NCBI GenBank assembly: GCA_963921195.1
Contig: OY992537.1
Span: 82,870,304-82,934,303, forward strand
Source: Pegoplata infirma
Taxonomy: Eukaryota > Arthropoda > Insecta > Diptera > Anthomyiidae
Direction of reading: 5' to 3'
DNA: 64,000 nucleotides
Positions 33,967 through 46,141 of this stretch are shown one piece after another; position 1 is the stretch's first letter; every line of letters starts with the position of its first letter. Below the pieces are notes generated by a model. The model worked only from the letters and a program-made list of their open reading frames with translations, was not told the DNA's origin and did not search any database. The translations under genes were made by a program, and so were the position numbers.

Positions 33967-34324
33967 TAGTGATGGACGCTGGTCACGTGAATTACTCGTG
34001 ATCGAAAGTGAGCGTGATTAAAATTTTTTGTTCGTGAGTGATAAGTGAGTGAGACAATTTTTTGCGTGAGTGATTCGTAGTGAGTGCAATTTTTTTTGCG
34101 TGAGTCAAAACTATTTAATTGTATTGATTCAGTTTTTAAAATTTTTTTAGTGTTTTAAATGTTTAGCGTGAGTTACGAGTGAGCGTGAGTCACACGTGAG
34201 TGGTGTTTTGTTTACTCACGTAAATAGTGAGTAAGTGTGAGAAAAAAAACGGTTGAGTAAATTATGTTTTTTTTCGTGAGCGTGAGTCAACGTGAGTCAT
34301 AATTCACTCACGTGCCCATCAGCA
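33967..34324. mobile_element. hAT MITE, GCGTGAGT family, copy 2
   Basis: The 358-bp element starts TAGTGATGGACGCTGGTCAC and ends TCACGTGCCCATCAGCA. TTTAGCAC and GTTATCAC (6 of 8 matching) flank it at 33959-33966 and 34325-34332. It shares the TCACGTGA and GTGAGCGTGAGT repeats of copy 1. Both the duplication and ends have decayed, so it is older than copy 1. Confidence 0.8.
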
Positions 34325-35825
34325 GTTATCACGCCAATGTTGTCAAAGTGAGCCATTTTTTATTAGAAATCAATAGAAACAAAAATACAGAAAAATGTTG
34401 AAGTTCCATTTTAGGGCAATTCTAAACGTCATATTTTGGTTTATTGCCTCTAGATCAAAAGTTTATGAACGGTCGCACAGGGTCGCAAAAATGTGAATAG
34501 AATACATTGTCAGAGACAGATCGTAGTTCGAGGTTTGCCAATATCGTTTGGACTTTTTTGGACTTTGGTGTTGAAAAAAGGCGGATTTCAACAAAAGTAT
34601 GAATTTCCATAATTTATTTAAAAAAAAATATGCTTATAGCTTACTTTTTGGCAGTTTATATCATGTGTTGAACAAACAGGTATGTCTTTAGGAGAACTTC
34701 ACCGAAAATTTGAAAAAATTTTGTGTCGAAGTACAAAAAAAAATTATTTGTTTCATAAATAAAAAATATAAAAAAAATCTCAAACATTGACTTTAACCTC
34801 ATGCAAAAAAAAAACTTTAAGCTATATTAAAAAGATATTAAAGGTGGACAAAATTCAAGATGTCGACATTCCGAAAAAATATTTTTAAATATGTGTTGCC
34901 TTACAGACCTTATTGGCCAAAAAATGGAAATCCTGGCCCACAGTGCAGTGTCAGAATCAAAGAAAAATTTTTAGGTTTTGAGGTAATTTGCTACAGAAAA
35001 GCTTTTTGAATTTATAAAATTCTTACTATAGAAAATTTTTCAGATTCTTAGATTCATTTAGAAAACTCTCAGATTAGGGCAATTTTCCCATTAAAAAATT
35101 CCTTTATTTAGACAAATTTTTCGTATAGAAAAATACTCAGATTTAGTGACTTTTTTCCCATTAAAAAACTTCTTAGGTCTGTCATATGTTTGTCTATTCT
35201 TTTTTTCTACATAAAAGTCTAAAATACCAATACGTTCTTTCTACACCAAAATTTTCAAATTTTGAATAACTATTCTATAGAAAGTGCTTAAGATTAGAAA
35301 AAATTAAAACTTTATTGATTTTTAAAGTTTCTGAGGCAATTCACTTGAATCTGAGAAATTTTTCCATACACCGAAAATATCCGTGCAACATTTTACGAAA
35401 CACAACTTCTTATTTGCTTGTTTCGTAAAATATACAAGACCTACGAAAATATTTTGTAATCAACACCGTAAAAAATCTATGCAACATTTTACGAAAAAAA
35501 GTACTACTACTTTTTTTTTTTTTTGTAAAATACACGAAAGTTTACTACATAGTACGAAAAACTTTAGTACTGAATTTCGTATTTTTACGAAAGTAACGAA
35601 AATGATTAGTAAATATTTTTTTCGTAAAATTAACGAATCTTGACTAAATATTACAAAAAAAATGTTGTAAAAACTTTTGTAATTTTACGAAAGTAACGAA
35701 AAAAAATATAAATGCTTCTTTTGTAAAATATACGAATTTTGACTACATTACCAAAAAAAAGTGTACATACTTTCGTATTTTTACGAAAATAATTTGTAAA
35801 AACTTCATTCGTAAAATATACTTAA

Positions 35826-36261
35826 GAGTCCCCGCACAACAATGTCGGAGCGGTTGACGGTTTCGGTCACGAGAGAGTATAGGCGCAAAACAAAGGCGGC
35901 AGCGGGAAATTCAATCAAGCGTTGATATTTACGTTTTTTTCACTTTTTCACCATTTTTTTATTTAAGTTTACTGGTTTTTTTATTATCAATTTGATTTTC
36001 TTATATTAATTCGTTTTTTTTGTGTTATTTTTAGAATTTTAAATATTTTTTTTTTTAGAGATCACATTTTTTTGTTTACTTTATCGAAAATAATCGAAAT
36101 ATTTATAAAATTCTGGCAACATTTTCATATCAAAAATTAAAAGAGAGAGAGAAACCGACATAAAAATAAAATTGATTTTATTCAAGCGGTTTTCGGTCGA
36201 GCGTTTTTTCTTGCCAAAATTGTATGAAAAAAACGTCACCGACATTGTTCTGCGGGGACTC
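35826..36261. mobile_element. PIF/Harbinger-type MITE, copy 2
   Basis: The 436-bp element has ends GAGTCCCCGCACAACAATGT and, in complement, GAGTCCCCGCAGAACAATGT. TAA flanks it at 35823-35825 and 36262-36264. It matches copy 1 (2767-3215) throughout. The better-preserved ends show that GAGTCCCCGCA is the true terminus. Confidence 0.88.
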
Positions 36262-36362
36262 TAAGTGGACTTTATATTACGAAAAAAATGATAATCAAGA
36301 ATTTTTTAATTTTACGAAACTAATAAAATAAGAAGAAATCTTTAAATGAATGCTTAAAGGGT

Positions 36363-36680
36363 GTTTTTATGGACTCCAACTACAGTATTGGGTATACTCA
36401 CTTTATCATTCCGTGTGTAACGAATACAAAAATATCGGTCGGGGACCCCAAAATTATATATATTATTGATCCATCATACATTCTAAGGCATTCTATAAAT
36501 GAAACATTTTTATGTCAAAAAAATTTTTAAGTACTGTGCTTCGACCCAGGGGATTAGAAAATGTATTGTGGTCGTGGGTTTAAAATAATTAATTTCAATA
36601 ATGATAACTCTGTTAATTTTTTTTTACATATTTGGGGTATAAAAGATTCGGCACAGCCGAATTTAAAGCTCTCACTTGGT
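36363..36680 (-). mobile_element. Short mini-me/DINE-1-like element
   Basis: Read on the minus strand, it starts near 36678 with AAATTCGGCTGTGCCGAATC and TTTTATACCCC, and ends near 36363 with ATACTGTAGTTGGAG. Between them lie GGGGTCCCCGACCGATAT-like and CATTACACACGGAATGA-like segments in complement. The (GTCY)n tract has been lost. It shows that start and end of this family belong to one unit. Confidence 0.65.
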
Positions 36681-37537
36681 TTTTATTTATTTTAAGGATC
36701 AAGTAAAATTTGAGGCTAATCGGATAAAATAAAATTTGAGGCTTGATGATATAAGTTTTTTTTTTTTTACATGTGGGGAGGTGGTCCTCTAAAAAAATTA
36801 TCTCCACTTATCATCATAAGTTCTTGCAGTGTGAACGTAGCCTTTAACGAAATCACTGTAAATAATGAATGAAATCTTATAAGTCTCTGTTAAGAAGAAA
36901 CAATAAATTGCTTGGAAATGTTGCTGTCAAAACGTTGAAAACGTTGTTCTTATTCTCAAGAAAGAATTTTTACGTGTAATTTCGTTTATTTAATGAATTT
37001 TTATTTTTATTTACGAAAAATTTTCTTAAAAAAAAATGTTTCGTTTATTTTACGAAATAGTTTCGTAAAACGAAAAAAAAAATATTTCGTTTATTTAACG
37101 AAAATTTTCGTAAAAAAACAAAAATTTGCATGCGCTAATTTTACGAAATTTGTTTGTAAAATACAAAAACAAATTCGTTTATTTTACGAAAAAATTTCGT
37201 GCATTTCGTACATTGTACGCAAGAAGTTCGTGGTGCGAAAGCAACGAAATTTTTCGTACAATGTACGAACGTTTTCTTAAATAAAAGGCAGGAATTTTTT
37301 CGGTGAAGAGACATTTTTGCTATAAAAATTAAGAGTCTAAGACATTGTCCAACATAAAAAGTCTTAGGTTCTGAGACTTTTTTTCAATTTAAAAAAATAA
37401 CAGAATCTAAATTTTCTATACAAAAAGTTTCAGAGCCGTAGCCATTTTTCATATACATAGATAAATTTTAGATTCTATGATTTTTTTTCTTAATAAAAAC
37501 AAACAAATTGTACGACATTTTTTCTGTCTTAAAAAAG

Positions 37538-38114
37538 TCTGACAAGGGAAGTCTCCCTAGTGTCACCCGCGGATCTTTATAGAATTGGTTTTATTTTGTA
37601 AAGCTGAATTTTTTTTTAGCAGCCCAAAATCATATTTAGGGGCTGAAAAGGACGGGGGAAGAAAAGGCCATTTTTCAGTATTTTTCGTTTATCTCTAATA
37701 TTATGCAAAAACCTAGTCATGTTACATACCAAATGAAAGGTCTTTGGAAAACCTATCTACGTGTGAGAGGAATGTGTCCAACGATGCACAACTTTTCGTC
37801 ATATTGAGTAAAATACCCAACTTTTCGGACATTTTTGTTAATAAGTCGAAAAATATTAACTTCCTTGGCCCGTTGTTAGCATCACGAGATAGGTATTTTT
37901 AATACCTTTAATCTGATACCACATGTGCCTATATTATCTTTGTTCAAATAGGCGTAAAACTGAAAAAGGTCAATTTCCCCCGTAAAAATCGACCGCCCTA
38001 AAAATGAGCTTGGGCCGCTAAAAAAATACGTGTCGAATTAATTTTCGTTCTTTACAACATATCCAAATTTCATGACGATCGGAGGGTGCCACCAGGGAGA
38101 CTTCCCTTGTCAGA
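37538..38114. mobile_element. TIR element, TCTGACAAGGGAAGTCTCCC ends
   Basis: The 577-bp element begins TCTGACAAGGGAAGTCTCCC and ends with the exact complement; the inverted repeats continue through GTGTCACCC / GGGTGCCAC. It lies inside the TTCTATAGAAA-rich sequence. Neither side shows a convincing duplication. The interior carries AAAGGTCTTTGGAAAAC and a few GC-richer segments but no coding frame. The superfamily is unknown. Confidence 0.75.
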
Positions 38115-39344
38115 TTATTTTTCTAGGATTCTAAGACTTTTCTATAGAAAGGTCTAGCATTTCCTATTAAAAAGTATTATATTCTATAGAAAAATGTGAG
38201 ACTCCGAATTTTTCCTTTAAAAAATTCTAAGATTTAAAATCATTTTTCCTATAAAAAAAGTTTGAGATTCTTAAACTTTTTCCCTAGCAAAAAATTGTAA
38301 CACAATTTCTTTTACTTTTTCTCTTTCCTGGATAATTTTCTTCTCAAATTTTTTTTTTAAATAAGAATTATCATATTTTTTCTAATAAAAAATTCTCAGA
38401 TATTTTGTTTAAAAAAATTCTAAGATTTGTCGTATAGAAAAATTTATAGATTTTTCTATAAAAAATTGTCAGACTTTTTCTATAGAACTTTTTTTTCTAA
38501 TTTTTTCCTAAAAAATTCTTATTATAAGAAAATTTATTCATTTTTGACATGAAAATCGGAAAGTTCCGAGCAAAGCGAAAAAAACTGAAACCTAAAAGTG
38601 CGACAGCCATATTTTTTTTTTTTTGAAAATGTATTTAGAAGGGCTTAGAACACAGGAAAAATCTAAATCTTCGATCTAGCACATTTTGAAAAAATTTGCG
38701 GTAGAATTTAAAAAAATTACAATTTTATAATTTTTTCGAAAAATTTAAAAGATATCAAAAAAACACTTGTGAACAAAAATATTTGTCGGAAAAAATGCAT
38801 TTTTATAAGGTATTTAAAAATTTACATACGGTCCAAAAAAAATTTGAATGTATTTTTTGTCATAAGAAATTGGGTATATTTTTAAACACGAATATCATGA
38901 AAGCGATACAACCTACAGCATTTTAGATGATAGTTTTGGATCCTACATGCAGCTCCTATATGTTTGTGTGTTCATATTTACCATAACTGCAACTTTTCCG
39001 ACCTCGCTGTTTAAGAAATTTGAAAAAAGCTAATATTACAAGCACAAATTTGACCTTTAAATTGCGTGGTTTTATTCACAAGGCGAGGAAGAAGATTCTG
39101 TCCTAAAAATTTCGTCAAAAAATTTTAACATTTAAATTTCCAGTAAAAATTTGGTTAAAACTAAACGTTTATGTTATTTGAAACATAAAAGTAAAAGTAT
39201 GGGCGTATGATTAAAATTAAAAAATCTCTGACTTTACAGCATATATTATTCATACGCACCGATGTTTTAACTTGTCAACCGTTGCAATTATTGTTAATTA
39301 TACGCATAAAATATTATGTTTAAGGTATTTCAATTCTATAACTA
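38115..39344. other. AT-rich, non-coding
   Basis: Up to about 38530 this is the TTCTATAGAAA and TTCTAAGATT repeat type. From there to 39344 I see no coding region, RNA gene or paired ends. Confidence 0.4.
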
Positions 39345-39352
39345 ACATACAT

Positions 39353-39658
39353 TAGGGTGGAGAAAATTAAGCTTTTTATCGAATTTAGAAAACGTCGGGG
39401 TCGAGAAAGTAGCCTTTTAGGGTCGACATTACCCACAAAAATATTGGACCTGATGTAAAATAGCTGGTTGATATTCGAACATTACTAAAAATGTTTTTAT
39501 GGTAAAAATTTTTTTTGGTCTGTAATTTTTTTGTATTTTATTTTATTTTTGTTTCTTGTTTCGGATATTTTATTGTGAGTTAATGTCGATCCTAAAAGGC
39601 AACTTTCCCGACCCCGATGTTTTCTAAATTCGAAAAAAGCTAATTTTGCTCCACCCTA
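39353..39658. mobile_element. hAT-like MITE, TAGGGTGGAG ends
   Basis: The 306-bp element has about 80-bp inverted repeats starting TAGGGTGGAGAAAATTAAGC and, in complement, TAGGGTGGAGCAAAATTAGC, and containing AAAACGTCGGGGTCGAGAAA. ACATACAT and ATATACAA (6 of 8) flank it at 39345-39352 and 39659-39666. The TAGGGTGGA start is shared with the 29.7 kb palindrome, so both may respond to the same transposase. Confidence 0.78.
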
Positions 39659-39909
39659 ATATACAAACTATATTTCAAAATTAATTTGTGTTGCATTTTG
39701 TATTATTAGCGCAACATATACATTAATTTTAACATCTTAAACTTAAGTAATTTCTAGAAGTTGTTGGCAATAAAAAGACTACATGTCAGGTAGTTACAAT
39801 ATGCAAAAATATGTTTTTAGCATTCTTGTTTTCCTTTTAAGTAAAAGTGTATCCCGAAATTCGTGTTTCTTATCAAATTACTTGTTTGAAAATCATTTCC
39901 CCAATCTAT

Positions 39910-40075
39910 TTTGGTATCCTCCAACCACAGTTTCCAAAAACAATCATTCCGTATGTAACGCATTGAAATATTGAATCAGTATCCCATAAAGTATACATAT
40001 AATACATATATTATATAAATTATGTAAGGTGTTATAATCACCTATCTGTGGAGGGCGCTATGCAGTCAATACCCA
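39910..40075 (-). repeat. mini-me-like tail, degraded
   Basis: TATCCTCCAACCACAG, ATCATTCCGTATGTAACG, CCATAAAGTATACATATAAT and GTGGAGGGCG are the complement of the mini-me tail seen at 53.9 kb. The (GTCY)n part is gone. Confidence 0.5.
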
Positions 40076-40447
40076 ATGGTTTCCCCTAAGTTTGGCACAA
40101 ATATATCTAAGTTTGCAAATGGACAAAATTAGATCAGAATGAAGCAAATGTTGTTAAAGTAAGTAGTTATTGATACTATGTCTACGTAGGATATAATAAT
40201 AATTATTTGTGGTGGCAAATAAAAAAATGTGCCAAGTTGACATTTTCCAGCATTTTCGTTCGTGAAACAGTTCCTAATAAGTTTGTTTTTTAAACTCGAG
40301 TATTTTTCATTTCTACTTTCTTCATTTTTAATTTGCATTATACACATTTCTTTGCATTTCAAAATGGTTTTCTGCTAAAAACAAATCTTAAATAACCGCA
40401 GACATAATGTCTACTTTTACCCATTTTAATATTAAACATACAGACAT
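40076..40447. other. Non-coding, nothing recognised
   Basis: No repeat ends or coding motifs. The 77-residue minus-strand frame at 40129-40362 has no recognisable domain. Confidence 0.35.
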
Positions 40448-40768
40448 ATTAGAGCACCCAAATATACAATGGCATGTCAGAAGATTTATTTTTTCCGCTC
40501 CCCACGCAATTTCCCATAGATCGGAAACATGGGTGTTGAAAATAAGATACATTACAAAACTGGTACTATCGGATGAAAATAGGCAAGTCTCCCTCGACTT
40601 TTAGCCCTTAAAATGGTATAAAATTATAGCAACCCGACTAAAAAAAGTAATATGGAGCCAAATATCATTTGATCCTAAAAATAAGGGATACAAAAATAAA
40701 TGATTATATCTTATTTGATATAATTAGATACAATTAGATCCCAAAAATGAAACGGTAAATATTGTCTA

Positions 40769-43134
40769 CCCGAGTAAAAAAAAGTTATATGACGCAATAT
40801 TTAATTTTATATGAACAGATATGCTTTTATGTAAATCCATTTTAATTTTGATCCGAAAATTGGCGGATCAAATACTATATGATTATATCAAATTCTATTA
40901 TTTTTGATAAAATAATATCAAATTTGATTAAGTTTGATCCCAAAAATGGGTCTATCTAATTGTATTAAGTCATATCTTATCTGTTAAAATTGGATAAATT
41001 TTTATATAATTGGATGAAATCTGGTAAAATTTTTTGGAATTTTAAACGTTAAATTAGAAATTATTTTATCAGATTGGATACATTATCAATTAGAAGAGTT
41101 TTTATTGCATTCTTCGGATTTTTTTATTAAAAATTTGTCAATTTTGTTTTCTAAAATCATTTTTACGGGATTTAAAAATTTAAAAAAATGTTTGTGTCTT
41201 AGAAAATTTAAAAACATTTTTTCGGAACTTAAAATTTTTTTAAAAACATAAAATTTCTCCTAAAAACATTTTCAATGATTTTTTTACTTCAAAAAAAAAA
41301 ATGCCAAAAAAATTTTGTGTCCGGGACTTCGAAAATTTTGAAATTTTTTTTCGGGATATAATAATAAATAAAATCATATATTTTTTTATCTGCCATATCT
41401 AAAAATTCCCGATCATATATGAGGTGTTCCGTCTAAGACTTAAATTTTGAGGTATAAAAGATGTGATTTTTGTTTTGATGGCACATCGATGAAAGTTGGC
41501 ATAAATATTAGAAGCTATTTAAGAATAAGAAATTCGTTCACGTCAATTAAATCGCGCAAGGGGGTCAAAAGTTATGGCGGTTTTAAGATTTAGCGGTTTT
41601 AAAAATCTTAAAAATATTTTAAAGATTTTTTTCTACACATTTGATGCATTCGTTATTAGAACATGCCAGGATATATCATTTCTTCTAAAATATATGATAT
41701 GAATTTAACCCTTTAATGACCAAACGATTTAAAAAAAAAAATATCTAAGTACCTAAAATCGCGATTAATTCGCGGTAAAAGGAAAGTTTCACAATTTTTT
41801 ATATCATATTTAGGCAATGCGCGTTGGTATTACTGAAAACAATCACGGAAAATCGTATCATTGTACCAGTAGTTTAAAAAAAATCAGTGATGCTTTTTTA
41901 TAACAAGAAAATTTAATATGGTCCAAAAAATCTATAATCATCAAAATTTTTTAACCCGCCTCTGATTTTATGATGACGCATCAAGTGGGCTTTCATTTAA
42001 AAAAAATTTCATCAGATTTCGTGTAAAGCCTTGGATGTGCCAGATCAAAACAGGTTTTGATAAAATCATCGCTCTTTCCGCTCAGAATGGCTTAAAGTAA
42101 AAAGTCAAAAAGCAAATCAGTTCTACTCGTTAAGGCACGTCTTTTGGTGTATTAAAATGAGCATGATGCATTAATTGCTACTAAAAAAAAAATAGGAAAC
42201 AAATTTGCAAATTTCGCACAATTTCCAAAAATGCCATAAAATTTTTGCAATTTATTTTTTATAACCCCGCCAATGATTTTTTTATGTAAACTCACAAAAA
42301 CTCGTTTTGCGCATGAGTCCACAAAATTTAGAATGAAACCGCGAATGTGCCTCGCAAAAAACTGGTATTTTAACAAAATTACGTTTTTTCTTTCGAACTT
42401 TAATCTGCCGAAACTCCTTTACTATTCGTGGCACATTAACGGGATTAATTCCAAAATGTTAAGAATTACAACAGCTACTAACTCTAGTTCAACTTTTTTC
42501 ATTTTATAGAGGGGGCCGAAATCCCTGATCAAAAAACCTCGAAAATTTAAAAACTCTTAATTTTTGGTTTCAAAACTTAACCATCTTACAACTTCTTACC
42601 AAGCGATAAAGCATCTATCAAACCAACATTAAAATAATCTCTTATATGTACTGACTTTGCGTTATGCAGGAAAAGATTGAAAGAAAGATTAAGGAGAATT
42701 AAAAAAAAAAGCGAAAGAAGAAGGATGGATTATTTCAAGCCATTTTTATCGATTTTTCAACTTTTACCCTCTGTAACTTTTACGGATAAAGTGGGGTAAT
42801 CTTAAGGCATTGCTCAGTGATGGTTCTAGGTCTTGTTTACACAACTGCATTTACAGTTTTTCTAAATTCCAAAAGCTGCCGGTTTTTTTAAGCATTTATT
42901 TCAGTTTCACTGAGTTGAATTTAAAATAGATTTTGTGATAAGTCATATCTAATTTCATATAGATCGGTATATAAATATATATGAATATGTATGTTATCAT
43001 ATTAAAAAATAAGGGAAAATACAATGCCTATATATAAACTTATATGTCCATATCAAAGTTCATGTATAACCATATATAAATTTAAATAATTATATATTAG
43101 CATATATGATTATGTCATATCTTTTTTAATCGGG
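40769..43134. mobile_element. CCCGAGTAAAAAAAAG element, inner copy (TA-type)
   Basis: The 2,366-bp element has ends CCCGAGTAAAAAAAAGTTAT and, in complement, CCCGATTAAAAAAGATATGA, flanked by TA at 40767-40768 and 43135-43136. Outer parts are ATATG/CATAT-rich. The centre (41420-42900) is different and may be a further insertion: it holds a diverged direct repeat (about 41945-42065 and 42250-42370, both with AACCCCGCC-like and AAAGCC/AATGTGCC-like text). No transposase is recognised; the frames at 42152-42509 overlap on both strands. Confidence 0.7.
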
Positions 43135-43309
43135 TAATTTGATATTATAAATAATATATAATTATATCTTATTAGATCTAATATGATCTTAAATATCAAA
43201 TTAGATGAAATTTACCGTTCCAATTTTGGGATATAATTATATCTTATTATATAAAATTTGATCTAACAAATGGTTGATCAATTTATACATAATTATATTA
43301 AAAAATATA

Positions 43310-44033
43310 CCCAGGAAAATTTTTCAGAACCGATTCCGATAACACTTGTTCTAGAACAGGTTCTTCGGTAATCAAACACTATTACACTTTAATTATTCAG
43401 AACAAGTTAAGTGAATATTATTGTGAAGCTTGTTCTATGCAATCTAAATTTCATAACATTTTGGTTCTCAGGAATTAAAAAAAATTATGTGTCAAAAAAA
43501 TTAAAAAATAAATATCATTTTTTTTTTGTGTTCACCAAGAAAAAACACGAAATTCTATGAAAATATCAAGATATAATCGCGAAAATTGTTGATACAAAGG
43601 TAAGTAAATTAAATTTTGATTGTCTGGGTCGGGAAAAATACTAATAAAATAATGTTTTTCATTTTTGTTTGCAGAAAATTCATGTTCTGATGTATCTTTA
43701 TTGCAAGGCCCAAAATGCAATTTTGGAGGCGAAAAAGGATGTATATGTGTTAAAAACAATTAATATACGATGTCATATAGGATTATCTTTATCTTTTTTT
43801 AATAAATTAATGCAATTCAAAATATTTCTTTAATTCTCATTTTTGTTCTAAATTTTACTTCTAGAACCGGTTCCGAAGAACAAAAATGTTTTCCAATTTT
43901 GCTTACAAACACCTGTTGCTTTTGGGACAATCCCTTTGTAAAAAGAATCGGTGTTGCACAAGAATTAGAACAGGTTCTAGGGAAGTATAAGTTGTTCCAC
44001 AATCGGTTCTTTGCAACCGAAAATTTTGCTGGG
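43310..44033. mobile_element. TA-type element, CCCAGGAAAATTTT ends
   Basis: The ends CCCAGGAAAATTTTTCAGAA and, in complement, CCCAGCAAAATTTTCGGTTG are flanked by TA at 43308-43309 and 44034-44035. Subterminal GAACCGATT, GTTCTAGAACAGGTTCT and complements recur at both ends. The interior has no recognised coding sequence; frames of 61-75 residues there are not conserved domains. Confidence 0.78.
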
Positions 44034-44971
44034 TATGATAATATTAAAACTTTTTTACTCGGGAATTCATCATTACGCTATAACTTTAAGGCTAGGGTCC
44101 ATGCGAAAAAATCCTTTTAATCTTTTGAATGAAGAATCACATGCCAAACATATTTTTTCTTATTTCCACTTTTATGTCAAAAATTGTTCCAACACCATTT
44201 TTTAAACGGCCCTCGTTTACTTCCCAATAAGCCAAATTGTTGGAATTCAAGTGTAATTCAAGCGTAATTCCAGCCATATTTTCAATTTTCAAGCCTTGAA
44301 TTATACTTGAAATACACTGTAATTCAATAGCATATACCAGTGAAACGGATACTTGAATTCAAGTCAAACAAAACAGTATAAAAACACTTGAATTCAAGCC
44401 CTAAAAAAAAGCCTAATTCAAGTCGAACCGAAGAAATTTTTTGAAAAATAACTGGAATAGGGCTTGATTTATAGCTTAATTCAAGCCCAATTCCAGTTCA
44501 ATTCAAGCGTAATTCCAGTGCATTTTAAACAAATCAGCCTTATAGCAACACAATAAAAAACAAAAACTAACAGACTTTTTGCACTTTATTATTATTTAAT
44601 TTGCACAATGTATTTAATATGTTAAATTCACATTTATATACTAATATTACTTAATTTAACCCTGCTGTTAGGTTAAGCCCATTTGGTCCAATTTTTGGAT
44701 TGTTTCCTTTGTAACTTTTGAACGGTGATATATACTGGCTTAGTTTTTTTGCTCATGGGGTATTTTTATAAAACAATGTTACTTACAAAAAATCTAGGTT
44801 CTGACTTAAACCAGGACTGAGTAAAATAAAAAGTTACGTTTCATAAGTTAAGGGACCATTTGGTCCATAGTATATTTTCTCCTGGATTTCGATAGCTGGA
44901 GCCCATGAAACGTCGATTTTAGAAAATAGAATGCACGCATTCAAAGCGGGTATTGTGGCAAAACTTTTAAA

Positions 44972-45357
44972 TGGTGACGGCCATGTAATGCATTACCATG
45001 TAATGCATAACAAAAAAAAAACAAAAATATGCATTTTTTCCCTATCGCTTACTATAGGCATAACGTTTTTGTATTTTTCACGCATTATGTAAACCTCATG
45101 CGCTACTTTGAGTCTTATCCCAAACAAAAATCATTAATCCAGTATAGAATAAGGCAACCTTTCAATACCCTATACTTGATTGAATCTTTTTGTTTGGGAT
45201 GTCACTCAAAGTAATGCATGAGTTTTACATAATGCATGAAAAATATATATAGTGAATGCCTATGGTAAGCGGTAGGCGAAAATTAATGCACATTTTAAAA
45301 TTTTTATTTGGCTATGCATTACATGGTAATGGATAACATAGCCGTTACCATGTTTAA
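44972..45357. mobile_element. Palindromic repeat within the piggyBac-like element
   Basis: AAATGGTGACGGCCATGTAA is mirrored by CATAGCCGTTACCATGTTT, and CATTACCATGTAATGCATA by GCATTACATGGTAATGGAT. Arms continue inward through CTATCGCTTACTATAGGC / GCCTATGGTAAGCGGTAG and AAACAAAAATCATT-like text, meeting near 45160. The 61-residue frame at 45029-45214 is part of the arms. Confidence 0.7.
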
Positions 45358-45618
45358 GATTTTGCTGGGATATCAAGTATGTTTGCAAATACAACGGTAG
45401 GCCATCGATTCCTTGCGCGTTTTGTGATGTGGGAACGAACCAACCATTTGATCAGCAAAATCCACGCCACCTAAATGAGATGAATCATTAGAAATTATAG
45501 GAAAAAACAAAACTAACATATGCACCATTTGTTGAATTGTAATACAAAACAATCTCTAAAGTAAAGAATATGAAAAAAAGGGAATCCCTCAACAAATGTT
45601 TACATTAGCTGTGTTGAG

Positions 45619-46141
45619 TAGAGATGGGTGCTAATCACGTGATTTGCGTGGTTCACGTGAATCACGCGTGACTCACGGCCGAGCGAAAGTCTAGTTAATA
45701 ACCAGAATCATGCTTGAGTGAGTGTGATTCCAAAACTTTTATGTGTGAGTGATTAGAAAGCGAGCCTAATTTTTGCGTGAGTGCCATTTTTCTTGCGTGA
45801 TTCAATATATTTGTTTGTATTGTTGTCAGTTTTATTTATGGTTTTATTTTTATTTTTCGTTTAGCAATCAGTTAAAATTCAAATTAACGTTCTGCTAATA
45901 TATGAATAGCATTTTTTTTAATTTCCTTAAAATTGTGTATTTGTAAGTGAATATTGCGTGAATTGGGGTGAGCGTAATTATGAATCAACTGAGTCACGCG
46001 TGAGCGTAAATTATTTTAGTTTTACTGATGTGAGTAGTAAGTGAGCATGAATAAAGAAAAAAATCGAGTAAGTGATTTATGAGCGATTATAAAATTTCTT
46101 GCGTGAGCGTGACCCAAAATTCACTCACGAACCCATCCCTA
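45619..46141. mobile_element. hAT MITE, GCGTGAGT family, copy 3
   Basis: The 523-bp element starts TAGAGATGGGTGCTAATCAC and ends CTCACGAACCCATCCCTA. GTGTTGAG and ACGTTGAG (6 of 8) flank it at 45611-45618 and 46142-46149. It shares TCACGTGA near the left end and CACGCGTGA/GTGAGCGT repeats with copies 1 and 2. Non-coding. Confidence 0.85.

Larger units (their letters stand above)
32941..34950. mobile_element. TIR element with CACTGTGGGCCAG ends, about 2.0 kb
   Basis: GTGCACTGTGGGCCAGCAT at the left is mirrored by ATCCTGGCCCACAGTGCAG at the right, and TTTTGGCC faces GGCCAAAAAA further in. Pairing extends outward through TGATTCCGACAC and GTGTCAGAATCA. Target duplications are not clear. It contains a tandem array (33071-33690) and a nested hAT MITE (33967-34324). 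The superfamily is unknown and no transposase is seen. Confidence 0.65.
35369..37305. mobile_element. TIR element with TTTTACGAAA repeats (split twice)
   Basis: It starts CACCGAAAATATCC and ends AATTTTTTCGGTG, preceded by TA and followed by AA. Its own sequence (35369-35825, 36262-36362, 36840-37305) is packed with TTTACGAAA, CGTAAAATATACGAA and related motifs in both orientations. A Harbinger MITE and a mini-me copy are nested in it. The 86- and 95-residue open frames (35383-35643, 36993-37280) are repeat sequence. Confidence 0.65.
40633..44063. mobile_element. CCCGACTAAAAAAAG element, outer copy
   Basis: It begins CCCGACTAAAAAAAGTAATA and ends AACTTTTTTACTCGGG, flanked by AA. Its remaining sequence (40633-40766, 43137-43307, 44036-44063) is a palindrome of ATATGATTATATC-type repeats, with AACGGTAAATATTG facing AAATTTACCGTTCC. 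It is interrupted by 40769-43134, which has the same kind of ends, and by 43310-44033. Confidence 0.65.
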
